Source: Methanimicrococcus sp.
GTDB lineage: Archaea > Halobacteriota > Methanosarcinia > Methanosarcinales > Methanosarcinaceae
DNA: 30,741 bases
NCBI GenBank assembly: GCA_009783635.1
Contig: WRDC01000002.1
Coordinates: forward strand, 1 to 30,741
Direction: 5' to 3'
The translations under genes were made by a program, and so were the position numbers. Each line of letters begins with the position of its first letter. Position 1 is the stretch's first letter. This document shows, piece by piece, positions 1-8,050 of this stretch. The notes beneath the pieces were generated by a model. The model had not been told where the DNA came from. It saw nothing but the letters and a program-made list of their open reading frames with translations, and did no database searches.

Positions 1-327
1 AAATCTCGTAACGGCGATTTACAAATTTTGTTTGAAAAGCACCGCCGAAGTTTACCGAAACATCAGGTCACACATCAGTCAAGGAAAAAGCTCCCGACCT
101 CATTATTAGAGATGAATGTAAAAAGAATGTGTCAAAAAACACAATCAATTAAATTCGCTCATTCCTTTGATTAATGCCGGAATGAGAGAAGTCTTACTAC
201 CTCACAAGGATTATATAAGGATTTTGCTTGTTGTTTTTGTTTTTTCCAAATTAATAAAAGACGGAAAAATTGAAAATATGTGATAATTCTCTTTTTTTCA
301 GAAAAAGAACGCGGCTGTTAAGAAACA
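1..327. other. Left-edge region upstream of leuA, no recognised gene
   Basis: A plus-strand frame is open from base 1 to a TAA at 172-174 (57 codons, no start inside the window). It could be the tail of a gene entering from the left, but I do not recognise its translation. The rest is A/T rich, with a second TATA-like stretch (ATTATATAAGG, about 210-220). No RNA gene was seen. Confidence 0.3.
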
Positions 328-335
328 TATAAATA
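328..335 (+). promoter_or_regulatory. TATA box (box A) of leuA
   Basis: TATAAATA lies 40 bases before the TTG start at 368 and 36 before an out-of-frame ATG at 364. Archaeal transcripts start about 25 bases after the box, so this mRNA should have almost no leader, which fits the absence of a GGAGG-type ribosome binding site. Confidence 0.55.
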
Positions 336-367
336 ACAGAACAAATTAATTCCGTTGATTACTATGT

Positions 368-1915
368 TTGACAAACTCAATATGGGGAATCGCTTTTTAC
401 GCCCCTGAACAGAAAAAACAGAACTCGAACAGAACAATAACTATTTTTGATACAACCCTTCGGGACGGCGAACAGACTCCCGGAGTCACAATTCCTTTGG
501 AAAAGAAAATTGAGATTGCAACTCAATTGGATAAACTCGGCGTTGATGTCATCGAAGCCGGTTTCCCGATTTCTTCGCCGGGAGATAAAGAATCCGTTAA
601 ACGAATCGCAGAGCTTGGGCTGAATGCCGTTGTTTGCGGTTTGGCGCGTTCCGTCATAAAAGACATTGACGCGTGTATCGACTGCGATGTCGATATGGTG
701 CACGTTTTTATCCCGACCTCCGATGTCCAAAGAGAATACACGATCAAAAAGACGCGTGAAGAAACGCTCAATTCTGCGGTTGAAATGGTGGAGTACATCA
801 AAAGCCACGGCTTTGAATGTATGTTTTCACCGATGGATGCCACCCGAACGGATTTTGATTATTTGGTTGACGTCATCCGAGCCGTCAAAGCCGCCGGCTG
901 CGACAGTGTCAATATTCCTGACACCGTCGGCGTCATGGTTCCGTCGTCTACTTACGAATTGGTCTGCAATTTGAAAAAGAACGTTGACATGAAATACGCT
1001 ATTCACTGCCACAACGACTTTGGATTGGCCAACGCCAACAGCATCACCGCCGTTGAAGCCGGCGCCGACCAAGTGCAGGTGACCATCAACGGCATCGGTG
1101 AGCGGGCCGGAAACGCGTCGCTTGCGGAAGTTGTGATGGCGCTGACATCCATTTACGGATTCAAGGCCAACATCAAAACGGAATATTTGACAGAAACATC
1201 CAAAATGGTTGAGAAGTATTCCGGCATCAAAATGCCGCCGATGCTTCCGGTTTGCGGGGACAATGCCTTTTCTCATGAATCGGGAATTCACTCACAGGGC
1301 GTTTTGGCAAAATCCGACACCTTTGAACCCGGCGTGATGACGCCTGAAATGGTTGGCCAAAAGCGGCGTATCGTCCTCGGAAAGCACGCCGGAAAGCACG
1401 CCGTTCTTCGAAGTTTGGAAAATGCCGGTATTCATCCGACAGAAAAGCAATTGACGGAAATTTTTGAAAAAATCAAAGAGATCGGAGACCGCGGAAAACA
1501 AGTCACCGACGCGGATCTTTATGTGGTCGCTTCCGTCGTCCTCGGCAAAAAAGGAATGGATGAAGCCATCAGATTGAAAGAAGTCTCCGTCATGACCGGC
1601 AATATCGTCACGCCGACCGCCGTTATCCGCGCGGAAGTGGGCGGCAAGGAAATAATTGCCGCGCAAACGGGTGTCGGCCCTGTGGACGCTGCTCTACGCG
1701 CCGCCGAAGAAATTGTCGGCGACACGAGATACAAAATTGAAGAGTTCGGCATCGAAGCCATATCGGGCGGTTCCGACTCACTGGCGCGCGTCACCATCGT
1801 TCTCGCAAACGAACACGGGAAAAGCGTGACCGCAAAATCAGCCAATGCCGACATTGTTATGGCTTCCGTTGAAGCTTTGATCAACGCCATGAACGCGCTG
1901 GCCGGAATGGATTGA
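368..1915 (+). CDS. leuA: 2-isopropylmalate synthase / (R)-citramalate synthase family
   Basis: 515-residue DRE-TIM metallolyase that condenses acetyl-CoA with a 2-oxo acid at the start of leucine (or isoleucine) synthesis. The signature DTTLRDGEQ lies near residue 30. A metal-binding HCHND and GLANANS segment is near residue 215. GIHSQGV and GKHAGKHAV follow. The C-terminal third is a LeuA-type allosteric domain, so end-product inhibition is likely. Methanogens carry LeuA, CimA and AksA paralogues; AksA is shorter (about 390 residues), and this length fits LeuA best, with CimA not excluded. The only in-frame start is TTG at 368, because a TGA lies at 356-358. An ATG at 364 is in another frame and reaches a stop after 14 codons. 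A T-rich stretch after the TGA stop probably ends transcription. Confidence 0.9.
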   Translation: MTNSIWGIAFYAPEQKKQNSNRTITIFDTTLRDGEQTPGVTIPLEKKIEIATQLDKLGVDVIEAGFPISSPGDKESVKRIAELGLNAVVCGLARSVIKDIDACIDCDVDMVHVFIPTSDVQREYTIKKTREETLNSAVEMVEYIKSHGFECMFSPMDATRTDFDYLVDVIRAVKAAGCDSVNIPDTVGVMVPSSTYELVCNLKKNVDMKYAIHCHNDFGLANANSITAVEAGADQVQVTINGIGERAGNASLAEVVMALTSIYGFKANIKTEYLTETSKMVEKYSGIKMPPMLPVCGDNAFSHESGIHSQGVLAKSDTFEPGVMTPEMVGQKRRIVLGKHAGKHAVLRSLENAGIHPTEKQLTEIFEKIKEIGDRGKQVTDADLYVVASVVLGKKGMDEAIRLKEVSVMTGNIVTPTAVIRAEVGGKEIIAAQTGVGPVDAALRAAEEIVGDTRYKIEEFGIEAISGGSDSLARVTIVLANEHGKSVTAKSANADIVMASVEALINAMNALAGMD

Positions 1916-1920
1916 TCTTT

Positions 1921-1961
1921 TTTCAATCCGTTCATTTTTTATTTTTTTAAAAAGCCGCACC
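1921..1961 (+). terminator. T-rich terminator after leuA
   Basis: Several runs of five to seven T follow the leuA stop within 45 bases. Archaeal transcription commonly ends at such runs without a strong hairpin. Confidence 0.4.
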
Positions 1962-2095
1962 CGAAATACATCTCTAAATGGGGCATTTTGTCTCCGTCAG
2001 GTGTTGTTTAACAAAAATCCTATTTTTGCCCTTTTTCTGCATCTGCACCTTCACGTACATTCTCGTCTATTCCACCATATCCGGTAATTGTGTCG

Positions 2096-3412
2096 TTACT
2101 GTGCCGAATCCGGTTGTTCTAAGACAGATGCATTTATGCCAAACGAAATGGGAGCAGAGGAGGCTGAGGGGCCGGCCGGTCCGGTCTTATATTTATAAGA
2201 CCCACAAAATAATACTTCACCCATATGACCATAGATGTTATATTTTTTATCAATATCTCCGGCGGCATACGCGGCTTCAGTAGCTATTTGAGCAGCTTTA
2301 ATTGCAGCTGTCCGGTCATTATACGCTACGCGATACCCGGGTTTGTGAAGGGGGTATGTCTTAGGGAACCACCTCTCATCGTCACGCTCCATTGGTATTG
2401 TTACCGCGCCCTCTTCCAAATTTGTCTTACCCAACTCATAAGGATACTTCGCCAGACTTATGCGCCCGCTTGCCTTTTCGCCCTTTGTATACACCATCTT
2501 GTCCGGTAATTTCTTCCCCGTCGAAATATGTTTATCCCACTTGTCCGTTACATAGTAAAAATTTGCTTTCCCCTTCCTATTATTGACGTCTGCCCGGAAT
2601 TTATCCATAGTCAGGGCCACACCGCCTATTTTTATTGTATTCCACATTCTATCGGGGTCGCCGTGATTGCTGGCCCCGCCGAGCGCATGCGCTTCTTTAT
2701 GCGATAGAATGACCGGAACGCTTAAGGTTTTTTTCTTTTTGCCCGGAACCTTACATTCCGTAAAGCCTATCGGGTCAAGCTTGTATTGTTCGCAGAGATA
2801 AGCGGCCAACTCAACCATGGTTTCGTAGGTGTCAAGTACGAATTGCTCTTTGTTTTGCTCATTATTGTCCGGTTCCACCAAATCCAATCCGATATGCGTG
2901 TAGTTAAAAAACCCCGCACAGTGATGGGCCATGAAATTCCACGGGAGACACTGGACAATATCATTTGGCGCGACAAAAGCATGAGTACCTTTTTCAATCC
3001 CGTTATCGCCCACCATCTAATTGCCCCCTTTATCGGTTTTAACTTCATTAAACGTGTTAACATTCGACTGCGCCGAACTCTGCGCTGCGCCGGTGCTGTG
3101 AATCATTAGCCCTTGTGGTCCGTATTTTATTTTAGGGGTAGGTGTCAAATCAATGCATATTCCGCCGCTTGCAGGGGTTTCTAAAACAAGGTTCATGGAA
3201 GTATCCGGCCTGTCATCAATGATTTGAAATCGAGTGCATGCCCCAGCTTCCCACTCGTCGCTTAGGTTCTTTGCCTTTTTTGCCGGAACATTATTTTCTG
3301 CCATGATTTTTAGGTTTTTTCTGAAGCATTTAGTGACGTATTCATACTTTCCTTTTAATTCACAGCCCCTGTCGAGCAAATCCTGAGTCATTCGTATGAT
3401 TCTATTTTCCAT
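2096..3412 (-). CDS. N-acetylmuramoyl-L-alanine amidase (Amidase_2/PGRP type) with in-frame UAG codon
   Basis: Two abutting open stretches in one frame (3017-3412 and 2096-3016) are separated only by a TAG at 3017-3019. Read through, they give 438 residues with UAG at residue 132. The amidase fold spans the codon. GLMIHSTGA (zinc ligand His about 105) lies before it. THAFVAPND, QCLPWN, HHCAG (His about 163/164), NYTHIGLDL and SHKEAHALGGASNHGDPD (His about 238, Asp about 252) lie after it. Neither half alone holds all zinc ligands. The family cuts the sugar-peptide link of bacterial peptidoglycan, which methanogens lack. The first 90 residues are unassigned, the C-terminus may be a SPOR-like substrate-binding unit, and no signal peptide is visible. 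A strong RBS (GGAGGG, 3417-3422) sits four bases before the ATG, and a TATA box lies upstream. UAG may be read as pyrrolysine. An amber-killed gene or restart at the adjacent ATG (3014-3016) are the alternatives. The closest relatives I recall are gut Firmicutes hydrolases, so transfer from bacteria is likely. Confidence 0.78.
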
Positions 3413-3510
3413 AATTCCCTCCGTTCCGCTTCCAAAGTTCGGCGCGCGTCATTAAAACAGGGAACGCTGTCGGAATTATCCGCCGCCTCAAGCTATTTCC
3501 TTCTCTATTC

Positions 3511-3524
3511 ACATATATATAAAC
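3511..3524 (-). promoter_or_regulatory. TATA box of the amidase gene
   Basis: On the minus strand this reads TTTATATATATGT, about 100 bases before the amidase ATG. It is the best box A in the gap between the amidase gene and the GTPase gene, so the amidase is probably transcribed on its own with a leader of some 75 bases. Confidence 0.45.
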
Positions 3525-3555
3525 TTTAAATCCGACCTAAAATCAAAAAAAAAAA

Positions 3556-4644
3556 TTAACGGACATTGAAGCAAATGTCATTTTCCTTCAAAATGTCCTT
3601 GACCGCTGTTTGAACAATATTTTTGACTTCGGCTGACTCAACGCCCGTGACCGCCGAGAGAATTTTTAAATTCGGCTTAGGCGCGCTGATTTCATTCGCC
3701 GACGGGATAAAGTCATAAACCGGTTCCTCTTCGGAAGTCGTCACACTGAGTTTAAACAGAGACGGGCCGTTTTCCAAAAACAGTTTGATATGCCCGATGA
3801 AACCGGGACTGATCTTTAAAACGTCGCCACGGATCCGCGCCATCAAATTACGGACGATTTTTTCAAAATCCGAATCGGACAGATTTGTCAAACAGGATTC
3901 GTTCAGCATATATTCGGCGGCAAACGAACCGACGCCGGAATCGGCAATTGAAGTGTTTTTCGCTTGTCCGCCGGCCATCAAAAGACTGCCGTCATTGGCA
4001 ACGACTTTTTTCAACTCGGCGAGCCGGGCTTCAATATCATCATTGCGCTCTAAAATGTCAATCAAATGAGCGACGCTTTCCGGTTTTTTGGACGACAGCG
4101 TAATAATCTCAGCTTTCGGATTGATTTGCTGAACCGCGGCCTCAATAATCGGAAGCATCGACGGGTCGACGATATCCGCTTTGCTGACGGCAATAACTTC
4201 CGCCTGCGCCAATTGCTGGGCCGCGAAGTTTTTGATTTCTTTCAAAATCTGTTTGAACCGGCTGCCGTCAAAAAGCGTCAGCAGCGGCGCCATGTCATAT
4301 TCCATCGGCAAGTTCATCAGCATGATTTCATCGCGGATAGCGCCCGGATAGGCGACGCCAGTCGACTCGATGATAATGACATCGGGCTTATAGTTTTCAA
4401 TCATCAGCAAAAGCGTTGCCCGAAGAGATACTTTCAGGCTGCAGCAGATGCAGCCTGATGTGATTTCTTTCGTTTCCAAACCGTATTGAGAGATAACATC
4501 GCCATCAATACCGATTTCACCGACTTCGTTGACGATGATGCCGACAGATTTTCCGATAGAGGAATAATACGTGCCGAGGCGGACCAAAACCGTTGTTTTT
4601 CCGCTGCCTAAAAAACCGCCGACAACAATTATTTTCAAGATCAA
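3556..4644 (-). CDS. CobW/CobW-C type (COG0523) metal-handling GTPase
   Basis: 362-residue G3E-family P-loop GTPase. The Walker A loop GGFLGSGKTT is at residues 9-18 and the metal-binding GCICC at 64-68. IIIESTG follows as the G3-like strand. VIAVSKADI is in the NKxD region. Members deliver metals (zinc, cobalt, nickel) to enzymes in a GTP-driven way. The gene begins 31 bases after the ramA stop on the same strand, so the two are probably one transcript. That suggests help with cobalt or corrinoid methyltransferase maturation, which is inference from position only. The usual C-terminal CobW_C domain is not obvious; the last 130 residues look diverged. Stop is TAA. Confidence 0.85.
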   Translation of the reverse strand: MILKIIVVGGFLGSGKTTVLVRLGTYYSSIGKSVGIIVNEVGEIGIDGDVISQYGLETKEITSGCICCSLKVSLRATLLLMIENYKPDVIIIESTGVAYPGAIRDEIMLMNLPMEYDMAPLLTLFDGSRFKQILKEIKNFAAQQLAQAEVIAVSKADIVDPSMLPIIEAAVQQINPKAEIITLSSKKPESVAHLIDILERNDDIEARLAELKKVVANDGSLLMAGGQAKNTSIADSGVGSFAAEYMLNESCLTNLSDSDFEKIVRNLMARIRGDVLKISPGFIGHIKLFLENGPSLFKLSVTTSEEEPVYDFIPSANEISAPKPNLKILSAVTGVESAEVKNIVQTAVKDILKENDICFNVR

Positions 4645-4675
4645 AACCTCTCAGACAGTCTGTTTCCGACTGCGT

Positions 4676-6322
4676 TTACTCTTCCTCGGCTTCGATCGTG
4701 CTTCCGGAAACGGGCTCTTCGACGATTAAGTTTTCCCAGCTGTATGGTTTTGGCATAAAGCGCAGGCATCTCTTGCAGTTGGAACCGTCGCACAGGTCCG
4801 AGCGGATTTTAATGGCGTCATCCTTGTAAACCATCGCGTGTGTCGGGCATTCGCGGATTTTTTCGGCGCATTCGGAACAGCCGGGCATCGGAACAACTAA
4901 GAACGTTCCCGTCTGCTTAATCATTTCATAACCTTCGTCGCCGAAAACAGGAATGTCGCGCTCAACCAGTTTTTCTATGGTCGGGTTTTCAATCGGTTCG
5001 GCCAATTGCGGAAGTTCCTTTTTCTTCAGGAATTTGTTCAGCATTTTAAAGTCCATGCCTTCTCCCCAATAAGCCAATTCGAGAATGTAAGCCTCTTTAA
5101 ACGCGTCATCCGTTGCGAACATGACGTGCGTTCCGACAATTTGGGTGGCAATTGCCTGAAGCTCTTTTAACCGTTCGTCGGAAAACAGAATTTCGCGAGC
5201 CGTTTTCAAAGACGTGTTGCCGATTTGAGTAATCGTTGACGCGTTGTACGGATTCATACCGATTTGCTGTGCCTTCTTTGCATCCATATATGTGCCGGCG
5301 GCTCCCGACATGTGAGAGATTTGGATGTCGGCCATTTGGATACCGGCGGCATGGCAAAGCGCGATGTGTCCCGCGCGAAGGGCACCGATTGCGTTGCCGG
5401 CTTCTCTGATGTCGTGTTCGGTGAACTTAACGCCGTCCTGCAAGTGAATAATGCCGTCGGATGTTTGAACTTTCGGCAGCTTGATCAATCCGTTCCTCAT
5501 GCCTTCTTCCATCAGGGCGATAACACCCGTTCCGGTAATGCCTTTGGCGCGGATCGGACCCGCTTCGATAACGGAACCGTCGGTGGGGTCCACTAAGTCG
5601 CCCTTTGTCCGCTTCATTTCCTTGTCCAAAACATAACAGCGGATGTTGCTGCCTTCGAATTCGACGTCACTGATGGCGTACGGTGAAGCCAAAACGCCGT
5701 CTTCGATTTCCTGACCTTCCAAAGCCGGACCGGCCGCCGCAGAACCTGTATAGATCACGCCGCCCGCTTTAAGAGCCATTTCGGCATTGGTACCGAAGTC
5801 GGTCGCGATTGCAATAACATCATTTTCAAGCATACCGGAATTGACAATCAGAGCCAACGCGTCGGCGCCGATTTCGTGTTTAATGGCCGGCGGAATGATA
5901 ACGGTACAATTCGGATATTTTTCAAGGCCGGAAACTTCGGAACTCGGTAAAAGTTTTGATTCCCTTTTTTGTTCCTGAATATTATACAGTTCTTTTTTAC
6001 GTTCGCCGGCATAAGCCAAGTCGTCAATCGGAATGCCTTGGAAAAGCGAAAGCTGAATCGGATTACCGCAAACAGAAAGGCGGCAAAGGTCTTCGGGCGC
6101 AACGCCCAAACGATCAATCAAAACGGAAATCGCGTTGATGACTAATTTGTGTGCCTTATCTAAACCGTAGTTGATGGCAAAATCCATGTGGTCCATCACA
6201 TTGGCGCCCGGAAGGGGATTACGCATTGTCACAACGGTTTTCTTAATCTCGCCGGTTTCCAAATCCACTTTTTGTGACCTGAAACCACTGGTTCCAAGGT
6301 CAATTGCAACACCTGTTTTCAT
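4676..6322 (-). CDS. ramA: RamA-like reductive activator of corrinoid methyltransferases
   Basis: 548 residues. The N-terminus (GVAIDLGTSGFRSQKVDLET) begins an ASKHA-type ATPase fold (DUF4445 family). The tail holds an Fe-S domain with cysteines at about 482, 485, 492, 511, 516 and 519 (CSEC, ECP, CDGSNCKRC). RamA reduces inactive Co(II) corrinoid protein to Co(I) with ATP so that methylamine and methanol methyltransferases can work; it is cytoplasmic and typical of methylotrophic methanogens. Only six tail cysteines are apparent, where two full [4Fe-4S] clusters would need eight, so cluster number is uncertain. The start at 6322 gives the conserved family N-terminus. A CobW-type GTPase follows in the probable operon. 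No methyltransferase gene is in the window. Confidence 0.88.
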   Translation of the reverse strand: MKTGVAIDLGTSGFRSQKVDLETGEIKKTVVTMRNPLPGANVMDHMDFAINYGLDKAHKLVINAISVLIDRLGVAPEDLCRLSVCGNPIQLSLFQGIPIDDLAYAGERKKELYNIQEQKRESKLLPSSEVSGLEKYPNCTVIIPPAIKHEIGADALALIVNSGMLENDVIAIATDFGTNAEMALKAGGVIYTGSAAAGPALEGQEIEDGVLASPYAISDVEFEGSNIRCYVLDKEMKRTKGDLVDPTDGSVIEAGPIRAKGITGTGVIALMEEGMRNGLIKLPKVQTSDGIIHLQDGVKFTEHDIREAGNAIGALRAGHIALCHAAGIQMADIQISHMSGAAGTYMDAKKAQQIGMNPYNASTITQIGNTSLKTAREILFSDERLKELQAIATQIVGTHVMFATDDAFKEAYILELAYWGEGMDFKMLNKFLKKKELPQLAEPIENPTIEKLVERDIPVFGDEGYEMIKQTGTFLVVPMPGCSECAEKIRECPTHAMVYKDDAIKIRSDLCDGSNCKRCLRFMPKPYSWENLIVEEPVSGSTIEAEEE

Positions 6323-6492
6323 GTTTTACACACTCCTCTGAAGTTTGAAATCATTTTTGTATAACTCTACAACCGTCTTTAAAAACTGCCCCGAAAACGA
6401 AATGTGTCTCCAAAGGCGGCATCGAAAATATTCTAATGAGGCTGTAATAATATCAATGTACGATATAATTAATAAGCGTTTTCGATTAAATA

Positions 6493-6518
6493 AAAATTGT
6501 TCGCTTCGCTCGCAATTT
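6493..6518. repeat. Hairpin of the GCGAAGC-loop family, copy 1
   Basis: Arms AAATTG and CAATTT enclose a loop with GCTTCGC, the complement of GCGAAGC. It resembles three other intergenic hairpins in the window but has the weakest stem. Confidence 0.45.
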
Positions 6519-6690
6519 CTCAGGCTCAGTGGAAACCGAATGCCTTTATGGAGCGTTTTCTGTCGCTGTCTTCTTTTTTTGAAGCTTATTCTGAACAAAA
6601 CCGTTTTCCCGTTTTTCAATCATTTTAAACGAGCAACCAAGTTTAATTAAATCGGGCAAATGGGGCGTCTCGTTTTGAAATCTTATTTAA

Positions 6691-6740
6691 AAAAAGATAA
6701 AAAAAGATAAAAAAAGATAAAGAAAGATAAAAAAAGATGG
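6691..6740. repeat. 10-bp tandem repeat, five copies
   Basis: The unit AAAAAGATAA is repeated three times exactly, followed by two slightly changed copies (AGAAAGATAA and AAAAAGATGG). It lies between genes. Confidence 0.85.
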
Positions 6741-6814
6741 GATACCAAAGGTACCTCCATGACATCCGGAGCCGAAGGCGCCCCTTAAACGAACGCGGAC
6801 TCCAAGCCAAAAGG

Positions 6815-6849
6815 AAAATTGCGGCCGGAGCGAAGCGGGCCGCAATTTT
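6815..6849 (-). terminator. GCGAAGC-loop hairpin, copy 2, after rubredoxin
   Basis: Perfect 12-bp stem (AAAATTGCGGCC with GGCCGCAATTTT) around an 11-base loop containing GCGAAGC. It begins nine bases past the rubredoxin TGA, and on the minus strand the stem ends in a T run, so it should act as that gene's terminator. Confidence 0.7.
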
Positions 6850-6857
6850 TAATCGCT

Positions 6858-6995
6858 TCAGTCTTCCAATTCAAAAGCGTCTTTTCCTTCGCCGCAAACC
6901 GGACAAACCCAGTTATCGGGAAGGTCTTTAAAAGGCATCCTTTCCATATCTTCATCATAAACGTAACCGCAAACGCCGCAAACATATCGTGCCAT
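6858..6995 (-). CDS. Rubredoxin, short form
   Basis: 45-residue electron carrier. MARYVCGVCGYVYDED supplies the first CxxC and NWVCPVCGEGKDAFELED the second (CPVCG); these four cysteines bind one iron. Usual rubredoxins have about 52 residues, and this one lacks the loop between YDE and the LPDNW segment, as in the known 45-residue bacterial form. The ATG at 6995 has a GGTGA-type RBS close upstream. Likely cytoplasmic and, in anaerobes, linked to oxygen or peroxide detoxification, though no partner (rubrerythrin, flavodiiron protein) is in the window. A hairpin terminator follows directly. A clear TATA lies at 7086-7097, upstream of three 17-bp repeats in the leader. Confidence 0.93.
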   Translation of the reverse strand: MARYVCGVCGYVYDEDMERMPFKDLPDNWVCPVCGEGKDAFELED

Positions 6996-7021
6996 CTTTT
7001 CACCTTGATTTTTTTTTTAAG

Positions 7022-7072
7022 ATTAAGAGATTTAAAGAATTAAGAGATTTAAAGAATTAAGAGATTTAAAGA
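7022..7072. repeat. 17-bp direct repeat, three perfect copies
   Basis: ATTAAGAGATTTAAAGA occurs three times without interruption, then a partial copy (GCTAAGAG). It lies between the rubredoxin TATA box and its start, so it is probably transcribed as part of that leader. Confidence 0.88.
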
Positions 7073-7083
7073 GCTAAGAGCCC

Positions 7084-7098
7084 TTTTTATATATATTG
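7084..7098 (-). promoter_or_regulatory. TATA box of rubredoxin
   Basis: Minus strand reads AATATATATAAAAAG, about 90 bases before the rubredoxin ATG and just past the 3' end of the nuclease gene. Confidence 0.5.
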
Positions 7099-7109
7099 TT
7101 TCATCGAAT

Positions 7110-7907
7110 TTATTTCATTAAATCCGTTTTCTGAAAAGCCGGACAAAGAGACGAGAATTCACACCACCGGCACAGTTTTCCCGTGCACGGGCGGAAATTA
7201 TTTTCCCAAAAAGCCAACTCAATCGTTTGAATCAGATTGGCAATTTCTTTTTTGACGGCCTCGATTTCTTCTTCTGTTTTTGTGAACCGGAATTCTTTGT
7301 TGAATTGCAAATAATTGTAAATGATTTCCACATCGCGGTCCTCATATTGCGGATATTTTTTCCGCGCGCCCATCTGATACAGAGAAAGCTGCCGGTCCGT
7401 TTTCAAATATGAGACGTCCAGAAGCGTTTTTGAAGTTTTATAATCGTGAATTTCCAAGTTCCCGCTTTCTTTATTCAAAGCCAGCCGGTCAATGAACCCC
7501 ATCACTTTAAAGCCTTCAATATTGACATCGATTCTTTCTTCAACCGATAATGTTTCCTCGCGGTCGAAAGGCTGATGCGTTTGATAATATTCGGTTAAGA
7601 TTCGCTTTCCCAAAAGAAAATAATCCTCTTCTTTCATTTCCGCTTTGACGACTTTAACATCCGGCGTTAGGTTTTCATTCCAAATCGTTTCGTATTTGTC
7701 CAGCATCCAAATCAGCGTGATTCTCTCATCGGGAAATCTTTTTTGTCTCCGGTAAAGCTCTTCCAAAACGCTGTGAACCGAGGAACCCATATAAGCCTCA
7801 ATGCCGGTAAACGGCACCTCCGGTTTGATTTTATCAACATATTTGTATTTGTAAGAGAGGGGGCATTTTTCAAATGTCGCGAGGCGGGAGTGGGAGTAAA
7901 CTGTCAT
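7110..7907 (-). CDS. PD-(D/E)XK nuclease, RecB/Cas4-like with Fe-S cysteines
   Basis: 265 residues. The N-terminal helix YSHSRLATFEKCP contains Cys15. GFIDRLAL supplies the first acidic residue, and EIHDYKTSK is the (D/E)xK catalytic strand, followed by QLSLYQMGARK. The tail CTGKLCRWCEFSSLCP gives Cys246, 249 and 255, which with Cys15 match the [4Fe-4S] staple of AddB/Cas4-type nucleases. It probably cuts DNA ends during repair. No CRISPR array or cas genes are near, so a CRISPR role is not supported. It stands alone on the minus strand, upstream of rubredoxin. Stop is TAA. Confidence 0.87.
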   Translation of the reverse strand: MTVYSHSRLATFEKCPLSYKYKYVDKIKPEVPFTGIEAYMGSSVHSVLEELYRRQKRFPDERITLIWMLDKYETIWNENLTPDVKVVKAEMKEEDYFLLGKRILTEYYQTHQPFDREETLSVEERIDVNIEGFKVMGFIDRLALNKESGNLEIHDYKTSKTLLDVSYLKTDRQLSLYQMGARKKYPQYEDRDVEIIYNYLQFNKEFRFTKTEEEIEAVKKEIANLIQTIELAFWENNFRPCTGKLCRWCEFSSLCPAFQKTDLMK

Positions 7908-7940
7908 CTCTTAATATTTGTTTTACAGAATTATAAAAGT

Positions 7941-8005
7941 TGTTTTTGATGAGTGAATTTTGATGAGAATTGGAGTCAATTTTGATGAATAAATTTTGAT
8001 GAGTG
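7941..8005. repeat. Degenerate repeat of TTTTGATGA
   Basis: The string TTTTGATGA appears four times in 65 bases between the divergently transcribed nuclease and LpdD-like genes. Confidence 0.55.
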
Positions 8006-8009
8006 AAAG

Positions 8010-8021
8010 TTTTTATAAAAA
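8010..8021 (+). promoter_or_regulatory. TATA box of the LpdD-like/ubiX pair
   Basis: TTTTTATAAAAA lies about 30 bases before the ATG at 8051, the expected distance for a very short leader. Confidence 0.45.
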
Positions 8022-8050
8022 CCAATCCTTCAAATCAGCGGTGGTTTATT

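Larger units (their letters stand above)
6323..6857. other. Gap between ramA and rubredoxin, no protein gene supported
   Basis: Holds the ramA upstream region, an A/T hairpin (6493-6518), a five-copy 10-bp repeat (6691-6740) and a strong hairpin (6815-6849). The plus-strand open frame at 6345-6650 has no recognisable content and is dominated by A/T codons. A stretch near 6470 (GATATAATTAATAAG) could supply a TATA for ramA. Confidence 0.4.

Noticed and set aside
2096..3016. The 306-codon minus frame as a separate amidase gene starting at ATG 3016
   Set aside because: It lacks the first zinc-binding histidine segment, which lies in the same frame just before the TAG, and no RBS precedes this ATG. 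One gene with an internal TAG explains both halves.
6524..6542. ORB-like string CAGTGGAAACCGAA
   Set aside because: Single copy, no partner, no G run and no initiator gene nearby.
6345..6650. 101-codon plus frame opposite the ramA upstream region
   Set aside because: No RBS, no recognisable features, crosses a hairpin; fits chance in A/T-rich DNA.
6785..7003. 72-codon minus frame over rubredoxin
   Set aside because: It is a shifted frame of the true 45-residue rubredoxin gene, which is shorter but has all four cysteines.
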